Origin: JBMHDN01 sp049889355
Lineage (GTDB): Bacteria; Pseudomonadota; Alphaproteobacteria; Puniceispirillales; Puniceispirillaceae
DNA: 64,000 nucleotides
Assembly (NCBI GenBank): GCA_049889355.1
Contig: JBMHDN010000013.1
Coordinates: 25,200-89,199 of the forward strand
Direction of reading: 5' to 3'
The notes under the pieces were generated by a model, which searched no databases, had not been told where the DNA came from, and worked only from the letters and a program-made list of their open reading frames with translations. Position 1 is the stretch's first letter; every line of letters starts with the position of its first letter. The translations under genes and the position numbers were made by a program. Of the stretch, positions 52,331-60,528 are shown in pieces.

Positions 52331-53164
52331 ATGCAGGTTGCAACCGTTGATTATCAGCATGCAGATGCGAAATCTGCATTGGCCAACTCTCTGCATGAAA
52401 CCGGCTTTGCGGTTTTAACGAATCACCCGATTTCGGTCCAGCGCATGGCTGATTTTTATGCGGCTTGGGGTGCGTTTTTCGCAGATGAAGGCAAACAGGA
52501 CTGGCTGCGCGATCCGGTCAATCAGGATGGCTATTTTCCGTTTCGCTCTGAAAATGCCAAAGGTGTCGCTCAAAAAGATTTAAAAGAATTTTATCATGTC
52601 TATCCATGGGGGCGGGTACCTGGCGAATTAGAAGCTGAGACCAGATCGATTTATGCCGATTTGAATAAGCTAGGGACAGAATTGCTAGGCTGGCTACATG
52701 AAGAGAGTCCAGCTGAGATACAGGCTGGTTATGCAGAACCTCTATCTGATATGATGGCCGGCTCTGAGCAAAGTTTGCTGAGAATCCTGCATTATCCACC
52801 TGTTGAAGTTACCGCAGAAGCAGGTGCTATTCGCGCCGCGGCGCATGAAGATATCAATTTGATCACATTGTTGCTGGCAGGATCAAAACCTGGGCTGGAA
52901 GCCATGGATAGTCAGGGTCATTGGCATGCAGTATCGTGCGATCCAGGCATGATTACGATCAATAATGGCGATATGCTGGCCCGGGCAAGCGGGAATTATT
53001 TCCCGTCAACAACCCACCGTGTGGTCAATCCCGAGATTGGATTAAATGCATCGCGCTATTCTATGCCGATGTTTTTACACCCTCGTCCAGATGTTCTGCT
53101 GGACAAGGACTTAACCGCAGGTGATTATCTGCAACAAAGACTAAGGGAAATCGGATTGAAATAA
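52331..53164 (+). CDS. Isopenicillin-N-synthase-family 2OG-Fe(II) oxygenase
   Basis: A 277-residue non-haem iron oxygenase. The iron ligands are His and Asp in AAHEDINLITLL and His in STTHRVVNP. The arginine that would bind 2-oxoglutarate is in SRYSMPMFLHP. In this family are thymine 7-hydroxylase, pyrimidine nucleoside 2'-hydroxylase and antibiotic synthases, so function cannot be read directly. Its place between a nucleoside hydrolase gene and the nucleoside ABC transporter suggests a nucleoside or base as substrate. AGGAAGAAGAG precedes the start. Confidence 0.85.
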   Translation: MQVATVDYQHADAKSALANSLHETGFAVLTNHPISVQRMADFYAAWGAFFADEGKQDWLRDPVNQDGYFPFRSENAKGVAQKDLKEFYHVYPWGRVPGELEAETRSIYADLNKLGTELLGWLHEESPAEIQAGYAEPLSDMMAGSEQSLLRILHYPPVEVTAEAGAIRAAAHEDINLITLLLAGSKPGLEAMDSQGHWHAVSCDPGMITINNGDMLARASGNYFPSTTHRVVNPEIGLNASRYSMPMFLHPRPDVLLDKDLTAGDYLQQRLREIGLK

Positions 53165-53190
53165 TCTGGTTAAAGAGGAAGGAACTTAGA

Positions 53191-54285
53191 ATGGATAACA
53201 AAGCAGTTCGCGTAATAGCTGCCCTGATTATCGGCGGCTTGATAGGCTATTTCGCTGGCAGCGGTCAAAAAGAGATCGTTGAAGTGGAAAAAATCGTCGA
53301 GGTCGAAAAGATCGTCGAAGTTGAAAAGATTGTTGAAGTGGCCAAGGCTGTCGATATCAAGCCTGCTGTCATCTATGACATGGGCGGTAAGTTCGACAAA
53401 TCTTTCAATGAAGGTGTCTGGAACGGGGTGCAGAAATTCACCGCTGAGACTGGCATTGAAGTGATGGAATTTGAAGTCACCAACGAAACCCAGCGCGAGC
53501 AGGCGATGCGTCGCATGGCAGAGCGCGGTGCAACTGTGATCCTAGGTGTAGGTTTTGCCCAGGCTGATGCGATTGCAGCTGTGTCTGCAGACTATCCAGA
53601 CAAGCAGTTCTCTATCATTGATGTGGGCTGGCTGGATGCACCAAATCTGCGCCAATATGTGTTTAAAGAACATGAAGGCTCATATCTGGTGGGTGTAGCT
53701 GCTGCGCTGGCGTCAAAGACTGACAAGGTTGGCTTTGTAGGCGGTATGGATATTCCGCTTATCCGTAAATTTGCCTGTGGTTATGTTGGCGGTGTGAAAT
53801 CTGTCAATGCATCTGCTGAAGTCTATCAGAACATGACTGGCACGACCCCAACCGCATGGAATGACCCGGCAAAAGGTGCTGAGCTGACCCGCTCACAAAT
53901 CGACCGCGGCGCAGATGTTGTCTATCAGGCAGCTGGTGGTACCGGTATCGGTGTTATCCAGGCCGCAGCAGATGCTGGCAAGCTGGCGATTGGCGTGGAT
54001 TCAAACCAGAATGGTCTGGCACCAGGTTCAGTGCTGACCTCAATGCTGAAGCGTGTGGATGTGGCAGCTTATGAAACCTTCATGGATGCCAAGAATGGCG
54101 CCTTCTCATCAGGCGTAAAGGTCTTGGGTGTTGCTGAAGGTGGCGTGGACTGGGCATTGGATGACAATAACGCCTCATTGGTTTCTGCTGATATGAAAGC
54201 TGCTGTTGAAGCGGCCCGTGCAGATATCCTGTCTGGCAAAATCATCGTCCATAACTATGAAACAGATTCAAACTGCCCGTACTAA
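53191..54285 (+). CDS. BMP-family nucleoside ABC transporter substrate-binding protein
   Basis: A 364-residue basic-membrane-protein/PnrA-type binding protein (PAVIYDMGGKFDKSFNEGVWNGVQKF, VGFVGGMDIPLIRKFACGYVGGVK, DVVYQAAGGTGIGVIQAA). It begins with a hydrophobic segment (residues about 6-23) but no lipobox cysteine. A rigid-looking repeat VEKIVE (four near-identical hexads, residues about 30-52) follows before the binding domain. It is probably membrane-anchored and stands off by a stalk. It captures purine or pyrimidine nucleosides for the ATPase and permeases that follow. Confidence 0.92.
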   Translation: MDNKAVRVIAALIIGGLIGYFAGSGQKEIVEVEKIVEVEKIVEVEKIVEVAKAVDIKPAVIYDMGGKFDKSFNEGVWNGVQKFTAETGIEVMEFEVTNETQREQAMRRMAERGATVILGVGFAQADAIAAVSADYPDKQFSIIDVGWLDAPNLRQYVFKEHEGSYLVGVAAALASKTDKVGFVGGMDIPLIRKFACGYVGGVKSVNASAEVYQNMTGTTPTAWNDPAKGAELTRSQIDRGADVVYQAAGGTGIGVIQAAADAGKLAIGVDSNQNGLAPGSVLTSMLKRVDVAAYETFMDAKNGAFSSGVKVLGVAEGGVDWALDDNNASLVSADMKAAVEAARADILSGKIIVHNYETDSNCPY

Positions 54286-54308
54286 GGCATGTATCTGACC
54301 ATTAGGTT

Positions 54309-55928
54309 ATGACATTGAACATATCCAATACAGACGGCGACCCATTGAATGCGAATTCTGGGTCGCCGTTCGCGATTACTTTACATCATATCAACAAGCA
54401 TTTTGGACAGGTCTATGCCAACCGGGATGTCTCGCTTGATGTGCGGGCTGGGACCATTCACGGCATTATCGGTGAGAATGGTGCTGGTAAATCGACACTC
54501 ATGTCGATTCTCTATGGCTTTTATTCAGCTGATTCAGGTGCAGTAGAGGTTTTTGGTGCGCCGCTCAAGCTGGGTGATTCCAAGGCGGCTTTGGCCGCTG
54601 GTATCGGCATGGTTCATCAGCATTTTATGCTGGTCCCTAATTTTACCGCGCTTGAAAATATCGTCCTGGCGCATGCTGCTTCTGGCAAGCTGGCGGATAA
54701 TATGGTGCATGCGCGCCAGGCTGTCGCTGATATTGCCAGCCGCTATGGGCTGACCATTGAACTGGATAAGCCGGTAGAAGAATTACCTGTTGGCGTCCAG
54801 CAACGTATCGAAATTATCAAAGCCCTGTATCGCGGGGCCAAAATCCTGATTCTGGACGAGCCGACAGGCGTGCTGACCCCGCAGGAAACAGACCAGCTTT
54901 TCGAAATTCTGGATGCGTTGCGCAAGCAGGGCGTAACCGTCCTTTTGATCACGCATAAATTACGCGAGATTATGGCAATTACTGATTATGTGTCGGTGAT
55001 GCGCGGCGGTGAGATGGTCGATCATCTGAAAACCGCTGATACGAATCCTCAGATTCTGGCTGAAAAAATGGTGGGCCGCAAAGTTGAACGCCCGCAAGTC
55101 AACACGCATGATGATGCAGGCGATAACCCATCTGAGAGCCGCCTGTCGGTAGAGAATCTGGGGCTGGTCTCTGATGAAGGGGTGCAGCTTTTAAAAGATA
55201 TTAGCCTTGAATTGCGGGCAGGCGAGATTCTGGGTGTCGCCGGCGTGGCCGGTAATGGGCAATCTGAATTGCTGGAGGTGCTCTCTGGGATCACTGCGCC
55301 ATCTTCTGGGCGTTTCAGCCTGGGCGGGCGCGCTGTTTCCGCAGATGAAGCGGCCTCTGTGGCTGATTTGCGGGCAATGGGTTTGGCCCATGTGCCAGAA
55401 GACCGCCATGCGATGGGGATGGTGTTGCCCTTCAGCGCGGCGGAAAGCGCGGTTTTGGGCTATGAGCATCGGCTTGATGAAGGCTCTGTCTGGCTGAAGC
55501 CAGAGCGCCTGCATGCCCATTGTCAGCATCTGATGGAATCCTTTGACGTGCGCCCGCCTTTGCCTGATCAAACCAGCCATCAATTTTCAGGCGGCAATCA
55601 GCAAAAGCTGGTCCTTGCACGCGAGATTTCAGCCAAGCCGGATATTCTTCTGGTGGGTCAGCCGACCCGCGGGGTAGATATTGGCGCGATTGAATTTATT
55701 CATAAAGAATTGCTGGATTTGCGGGCGCGCGGCTGTGCCATTTTGCTGGTTTCTGTTGAGCTGGACGAAATTTTGAGCCTGTCTGATCGTATCATGGTGA
55801 TGAATGAAGGGCGCAATATGGGTATCCTTAATCGCACAGAGGCTGATGAACATAAAATTGGTTTGCTGATGGCTGGCCTCAATGATGCGGCTGGGCCCGA
55901 ACCAACTGAGGAGGCCGCCCATGGCTGA
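54309..55928 (+). CDS. Nucleoside ABC transporter ATP-binding protein (two-domain)
   Basis: A 539-residue tandem ABC ATPase. The first domain has Walker A GENGAGKSTLMSIL and Walker B ILILDEPTGVL. The second has GVAGNGQSELLEVLSG, signature FSGGNQQKLVLAREI and ILLVGQPTRGVD. This duplicated layout matches RbsA-, YufO- and NupO-type subunits of BMP-linked transporters. Its stop overlaps the first permease start by 8 bp. Not a sugar system, judging by the BMP-type binding protein and the cdd and nucleoside hydrolase neighbours. Confidence 0.93.
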   Translation: MTLNISNTDGDPLNANSGSPFAITLHHINKHFGQVYANRDVSLDVRAGTIHGIIGENGAGKSTLMSILYGFYSADSGAVEVFGAPLKLGDSKAALAAGIGMVHQHFMLVPNFTALENIVLAHAASGKLADNMVHARQAVADIASRYGLTIELDKPVEELPVGVQQRIEIIKALYRGAKILILDEPTGVLTPQETDQLFEILDALRKQGVTVLLITHKLREIMAITDYVSVMRGGEMVDHLKTADTNPQILAEKMVGRKVERPQVNTHDDAGDNPSESRLSVENLGLVSDEGVQLLKDISLELRAGEILGVAGVAGNGQSELLEVLSGITAPSSGRFSLGGRAVSADEAASVADLRAMGLAHVPEDRHAMGMVLPFSAAESAVLGYEHRLDEGSVWLKPERLHAHCQHLMESFDVRPPLPDQTSHQFSGGNQQKLVLAREISAKPDILLVGQPTRGVDIGAIEFIHKELLDLRARGCAILLVSVELDEILSLSDRIMVMNEGRNMGILNRTEADEHKIGLLMAGLNDAAGPEPTEEAAHG

Positions 55929-57051
55929 TCAGAATTTTGCTGTGCGCATCCCAAAATGGGTCGATATCATCCTGCTTCCCATCGTCAATTTATTGGCCGC
56001 GTTTATTGTGGCTGGCATCGTGATTGCCGCGATTGGCGAGAACCCGTTTGAGGCGATGATGGTGATGATTAAAGGGGCCTTTGTCTATAAAGGCGCGCTT
56101 GGCTACACGCTATTCTACACCACCAATTTCATTTTCACAGGGCTGGCTGTGGCTGTCGCCTTTCATGCCATGCTGTTCAATATTGGCGGTGAGGGGCAGG
56201 CTGGTATTGGCGGTATTGGTGTGGGTCTTGCCGCCTTGGCTCTCGGCCCGTTTTTGCATCCGGTGCTGGTGGTGCTGGGCTGTATTTTGGTCGCTGCTGG
56301 TTTCGGTGCGCTCTGGGGGTTGATCCCTGGCTATCTGCAGGCTAAGCGTGGCAGCCATATTGTGATCACCACCATTATGTTTAATTTTATCGCCGCCTCT
56401 ATCATGGTTTATCTCTTGGCGGGGCCGATGAAAGCCCCTGGCCAGATGGCAGCTGAAACCGTGCGTTTTGCTGAGGGCGTGAAATTGATGAAAATACATG
56501 AGCTGCTTGGCTCATTTGGATTTGAAGCCGCACGCTCACCACTTAATCTCTCTTTTATTGTGGCTTTGCTGGCCTGTGTCGGGGTCTGGCTTTTAATTTG
56601 GCGGACCAAGCTTGGCTATATCATCCGGGCGACAGGCCATAGCCCAAAGGCTGCGATTTATGCTGGGCATGATCCAGCGAAAATCATCATGATTGCAATG
56701 GCGATTTCAGGCGGCTTGGCTGGTATGGTCGCATTGAATGAAATTCTGGGTGTTCAGCACCGCGTCATATTGAATTTCACTGCTGGCTCAGGATTTACCG
56801 GCATTGCGGTTGCGCTGATGGGGCGTAACCATCCCTTTGGTATTGTGCTGGCGGCCTTGCTGTTTGGCGCACTCTATCAAGGTGGGGCAGAGCTTGATTT
56901 TGAGTTCTCGACCATCTCGCGCGAAACCGTGGTGATGATCCAGGGTCTGATCATCCTCTTCTCAGGGGCGCTTGCCTATATGTTCAACCCGATGCTGCTG
57001 CGGCTTTTCAGCCTACCAGCGATGCAACGCGTTTTTGTCAGGGGCGCATAG
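55921..57051 (+). CDS. Nucleoside ABC transporter permease 1
   Basis: About 376 residues of an integral membrane permease (branched-chain/ribose-type, BPD_transp_2 family). Many hydrophobic helices are present, along with LFNIGGEGQAGIGGIGVGLAALAL and RATGHSPKAAIYAGHDPAKIIMIAMAISGGLAGMVALNEILG. Start ATG 55921 has GAGGAGG upstream and overlaps the ATPase gene by 8 bp. It forms a heteromeric channel with the next gene. Confidence 0.93.
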   Translation: MADQNFAVRIPKWVDIILLPIVNLLAAFIVAGIVIAAIGENPFEAMMVMIKGAFVYKGALGYTLFYTTNFIFTGLAVAVAFHAMLFNIGGEGQAGIGGIGVGLAALALGPFLHPVLVVLGCILVAAGFGALWGLIPGYLQAKRGSHIVITTIMFNFIAASIMVYLLAGPMKAPGQMAAETVRFAEGVKLMKIHELLGSFGFEAARSPLNLSFIVALLACVGVWLLIWRTKLGYIIRATGHSPKAAIYAGHDPAKIIMIAMAISGGLAGMVALNEILGVQHRVILNFTAGSGFTGIAVALMGRNHPFGIVLAALLFGALYQGGAELDFEFSTISRETVVMIQGLIILFSGALAYMFNPMLLRLFSLPAMQRVFVRGA

Positions 57052-57052
57052 A

Positions 57053-58030
57053 ATGGCTGATTTTCTGTTCCAGCTTTTGCTTGCCATTGATGCGACTTTC
57101 CGAGTGGCAACGCCGCTCATTCTCTGTGCCATGGCTGGTATTTTTTCAGAACGTTCTGGTATCATTGATATTTCACTTGAAGGCAAGATGCTGCTCTCTG
57201 CTTTTGCCGCGGCTTCTGTGGCTTATACAACCGGCTCAGCCTGGCTGGGCCTTGGCGCGGCCATGGCGGTTTCGGTTGCGGCAAGTTTGCTACATGGATT
57301 TGCCACCATCACCCATCGCGGCGATCAGGTGATATCAGGTCTGGCGATTAATATTCTGGCCTCTGGTCTGACAGTGACATTGGGTATTGCGTTTTTTAGG
57401 CAGGGTGGCCAGACACCGCTTCTGCCACGTGATGCCCGTTTTGGCGCGCTGGACCTGCCTTTTGCACAGACCATCAATGAGTGGGTGCCGGTTTTGGGCC
57501 CTATCTATAAAGAGGTGATTTCAGGGCATAATATTTTGGTCTGGGTCGCCTTTTTAACAGTGGCCATGACCTATTATGTGTTGTTCCACACGGCTTTTGG
57601 TCTGCGCTTGCGGGCCGTTGGTGAAAAGCCAGAAGCCTTGGATTCAGCTGGGCTTTCCGTGGCCTTTATGCGTTATCGTGCGGTGATTATCGCAGGGCTG
57701 TTATGCGGGATCGCCGGGGCTTATCTCTCAACCGCGACAGGCGCAGGCTTTGTGCGTGAAATGACAGCTGGCAAAGGCTATATCGCGCTGGCAGCGATGA
57801 TTTTCGGAAAATGGCGGCCGATGGGCGCGCTGATGGCCTGTCTGATGTTTGGCTTTTTAGAAGCAGTGGCAGCCCGCCTGCAAGGGGTGGAAATCGCCTA
57901 TATTGGCGAGATATCATCTGATCTGGTCTTGGCTCTGCCTTATGTGCTGACTGTGATTTTGCTGGCAGGCTTTATTGGCGGGACCACCCCGCCGCGCGCC
58001 ATCGGTCGGCCCTATATCAAAGAGAGATAG
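57053..58030 (+). CDS. Nucleoside ABC transporter permease 2
   Basis: About 325 residues of a second BPD_transp_2 permease. Hydrophobic helices and the signature FSERSGIIDISLEGKMLLSAFAAASVAY (N-terminal third) and LRLRAVGEKPEALDSAGLSVAFMRYRAVIIAGLLCGIAGAYLS (coupling loop) are visible. It begins 1 bp after the first permease ends. The last gene of the transporter set, cdd, follows by 12 bp. Confidence 0.93.
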   Translation: MADFLFQLLLAIDATFRVATPLILCAMAGIFSERSGIIDISLEGKMLLSAFAAASVAYTTGSAWLGLGAAMAVSVAASLLHGFATITHRGDQVISGLAINILASGLTVTLGIAFFRQGGQTPLLPRDARFGALDLPFAQTINEWVPVLGPIYKEVISGHNILVWVAFLTVAMTYYVLFHTAFGLRLRAVGEKPEALDSAGLSVAFMRYRAVIIAGLLCGIAGAYLSTATGAGFVREMTAGKGYIALAAMIFGKWRPMGALMACLMFGFLEAVAARLQGVEIAYIGEISSDLVLALPYVLTVILLAGFIGGTTPPRAIGRPYIKER

Positions 58031-58042
58031 GAGCAATAAATC

Positions 58043-58447
58043 ATGGCCACAGATGCAGATTTACTATCCGCTGCCTTATCGATACGCAGCAAAGCCTATG
58101 CCCCCTATTCCAATTTTTTGGTCGGGGCAGCGATTTTGGATGAACAGGGGCAAATTCATCTGGGCGTAAATGTTGAAAATGCCGCCTATCCGGTGGGCGC
58201 ATGTGCCGAAGCAAGCGCTATCTCAGCGATGGTCGCAACCGGCGGGCGCCAGATCAAAGCGATTGCGGTGGTTGGCGCTGGCCCTGTTTTATGCACCCCA
58301 TGTGGCGGATGCCGCCAGCGTATCCGTGAGTTTGCCAATCCGGATACACCCGTGCTGGTCGGTGATGAGAGTGGGTTGAAAGAGCGTTTCACGCTGGATC
58401 AGCTGCTGCCGGCGAGCTTCGGACCTGATAATTTAGAGTCCAAATAA
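58043..58447 (+). CDS. cdd: Cytidine deaminase
   Basis: A 134-residue homotetramer-type cytidine deaminase. The zinc site is CAEASAISAMV (Cys ligand and the catalytic Glu) with PCGGCRQRIREF giving the other two cysteines. AYAPYSNFLVGAAI is the typical N-terminal nucleoside-binding segment. It converts cytidine and deoxycytidine to uridine and deoxyuridine. Position directly after the nucleoside ABC transporter suits salvage of imported cytidine. Confidence 0.96.
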   Translation: MATDADLLSAALSIRSKAYAPYSNFLVGAAILDEQGQIHLGVNVENAAYPVGACAEASAISAMVATGGRQIKAIAVVGAGPVLCTPCGGCRQRIREFANPDTPVLVGDESGLKERFTLDQLLPASFGPDNLESK

Positions 58448-58519
58448 GCACAATAGGGGCAAAATCACTGCCTCATTAAGCTTTTCTTAACCTTATGTAA
58501 GGCCGCTTTTTGCACGGCT

Positions 58520-59149
58520 TTATTGGGTGTTATAAATCCTGTCGCCTGCATCACCGAGGCCAGGCAGAATATAGCTGTTTTCATTCAGCTCACGGTCCAG
58601 CGCGGCGGTAATAATCGGCATATCTGGCTCGGCCTTTTGCAGCGCGGCCACCCCTTCTGGTGCCGCAACAAGACAGGCAAAAACCATATCGCGCACGCCC
58701 TGATCGCGCAGATAATTCGCCGCCATAATCGCAGAACCACCTGTCGCCAGCATCGGGTCGACCAGCACCACCTGGCGTTGTGATATCTGGGGCGGTAATT
58801 TGTGATAATAGGCGCGCGGCAGGTGGGTGTCATGATCGCGCTCCATACCCAAATGGCCAATGCCCGCTTCTGGTAGGATGGTTGAAAACGCATCTGCCAT
58901 CCCGTTGCCAGCCCGTAATATGGAGACAATCGCTGGCGCCGGATCAGCAAAAACAGCACCTTGCATTTCTTCAAGCGGGGTGCGGATAGTGGCCGATTCC
59001 AGCTTGAGATGTGCAAAAACAGGCCAGGCCATCAGCTGGGCCACCTCGGTTAAGGTGCGGCGGAATTGCCAGGCTGGCGTGCGCTCATCTCTCAAGATGC
59101 TGAGCTTCTGAGCCAGAAGCGGATGTGATAAGATAGTTAATTTTTCCAT
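58520..59149 (-). CDS. upp: Uracil phosphoribosyltransferase
   Basis: A 209-residue type I phosphoribosyltransferase. VVLVDPMLATGGSAIMAANYL is the PRPP-binding motif and SILRAGNGMADAF a conserved loop; LDRELNENSYILPGLGDAGDRIYNT is the uracil-binding C-terminus. It converts uracil and PRPP to UMP. It lies on the minus strand, facing cdd and divergent from tdk, so it is transcribed separately from the uptake operon. Functionally it belongs to the same salvage route. Confidence 0.97.
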   Translation of the reverse strand: MEKLTILSHPLLAQKLSILRDERTPAWQFRRTLTEVAQLMAWPVFAHLKLESATIRTPLEEMQGAVFADPAPAIVSILRAGNGMADAFSTILPEAGIGHLGMERDHDTHLPRAYYHKLPPQISQRQVVLVDPMLATGGSAIMAANYLRDQGVRDMVFACLVAAPEGVAALQKAEPDMPIITAALDRELNENSYILPGLGDAGDRIYNTQ

Positions 59150-59233
59150 ATTTTCTTATAGACCTCTCATCCCTGCTCTGTCCAATTCTCTGCAGCTATG
59201 CTATGGATGCGCCAGCTGAGGTGAAGGACCCTA

Positions 59234-59869
59234 ATGTCAAAGCTTTATTTTTCCTATTCTGCGATGAATGCAGGCAAGTCAACGATATTGTTGCAAGCCT
59301 CTCACAATTACCGTGAGCGCGGCATGCACACCCTATTGCTGACGGCCAAGCTGGATAATCGTATGGGGATTGGCAAGATTGGCTCGCGCATTGGTCTTGA
59401 ATCTCAGGCTGAACTTTTCGCTGCGGATACAGATCTAAAAGAGCTGATCACAGATGCCCATCAGCTTCAGCCTTTATCTTGCGTGTTGGTGGATGAGGCG
59501 CAGTTTTTGTCGCCTGAACAAGTCTGGCAATTGGCCGCAGTGGCAGACCAGCTTCATTTACCCGTGATGTGTTATGGGCTACGCACCGATTTTCAAGGCA
59601 AGCTGTTTCCGGGCTCTGCTGAATTATTGGCGATTGCTGATGTGCTGAGAGAAATCCGCACCATCTGCCATTGTGGCAGCAAGGCGATTATGGTGGTGCG
59701 CGTCGCAGGTGATGGCCGGGTGGTCCAGGATGGGGCACAGATTGAAATTGGCGGCAATGATCGCTATGTCTCTTTGTGCCGCACCCATTGGCGCATGGCG
59801 ATGGAGACAGGCGAAACCGTGCAGGAGCATAGCACCTTGCACCCTGACTTATTTGAAGAGGATGAATGA
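59234..59869 (+). CDS. tdk: Thymidine kinase
   Basis: A 211-residue type II thymidine kinase with P-loop SAMNAGKSTILLQASHNY, the DEAQFLSPEQV motif containing the catalytic region, and zinc-site cysteines in CHCGSKAIM and CRTHW. It phosphorylates thymidine. Its stop overlaps the start of the nicotinamidase gene as ATGA, which points to coupled translation. Confidence 0.96.
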   Translation: MSKLYFSYSAMNAGKSTILLQASHNYRERGMHTLLLTAKLDNRMGIGKIGSRIGLESQAELFAADTDLKELITDAHQLQPLSCVLVDEAQFLSPEQVWQLAAVADQLHLPVMCYGLRTDFQGKLFPGSAELLAIADVLREIRTICHCGSKAIMVVRVAGDGRVVQDGAQIEIGGNDRYVSLCRTHWRMAMETGETVQEHSTLHPDLFEEDE

Positions 59870-60486
59870 TGCCTCAAGCTGTAAACGCAACCCTGATTAT
59901 TGATGTGCAGAATGATTTCTGCCCGGGCGGTGCGCTGGCCGTGCAACAAGGCGATCAGGTGGTCGACCCCTGCAACCAGCTTATCGCGCAATCTGATTTG
60001 TGTGTGCTGACTCAAGACTGGCACCCTGCGGGCCATTCCAGCTTTGCTTCCAGCCATGATGCAGACCCGTTCACCACGACCCAGATGGCCTATGGTCCTC
60101 AGACTCTCTGGCCTGATCACTGTGTGCAGGGCAGCGCAGGTGCTGCTTTTCATCCGGCGCTTAACACAGATCCAGCCCAGCTTATCCTGCGCAAAGGGAT
60201 GAATGCGGCAATCGATAGCTATTCAGCTTTTTTTGAAAATGACCAGACAACCGCAACCGGTCTGGCTGGCTGGCTGAGAGCTCATGGGGTCACTCATCTC
60301 ATCATGGCAGGGCTTGCGACAGATTTTTGTGTCGCCTGGTCTGTGCTGGATGCCCGCAAGGAAGGTTTTGAGGTCAGTCTCATTCTGCCTGCCTGCCGGG
60401 CAATTGACTTAGATGGCTCTTTAGATGCCGCCCTGTCATCCCTGCAGCAAGCAGGTGTTCTTATTCACGAAAGCCTCGCGCTGTAA
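59866..60486 (+). CDS. pncA: Nicotinamidase
   Basis: A 206-residue isochorismatase-fold amidohydrolase. The catalytic triad is Asp in IDVQNDFCPGGALAV, Lys in LRKGMNAAIDSYSAF and Cys in LATDFCVAWSVLDA. Metal ligands are in QDWHPAGHSSF. It deamidates nicotinamide to nicotinate for NAD+ salvage. It overlaps tdk by 4 bp. A pyrazinamidase activity is usual for this family. Confidence 0.93.
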   Translation: MMPQAVNATLIIDVQNDFCPGGALAVQQGDQVVDPCNQLIAQSDLCVLTQDWHPAGHSSFASSHDADPFTTTQMAYGPQTLWPDHCVQGSAGAAFHPALNTDPAQLILRKGMNAAIDSYSAFFENDQTTATGLAGWLRAHGVTHLIMAGLATDFCVAWSVLDARKEGFEVSLILPACRAIDLDGSLDAALSSLQQAGVLIHESLAL

Positions 60487-60528
60487 TTTATCTCTTCTCC
60501 CCTATTTTAATTTTGAAAAGGCCGGTTT

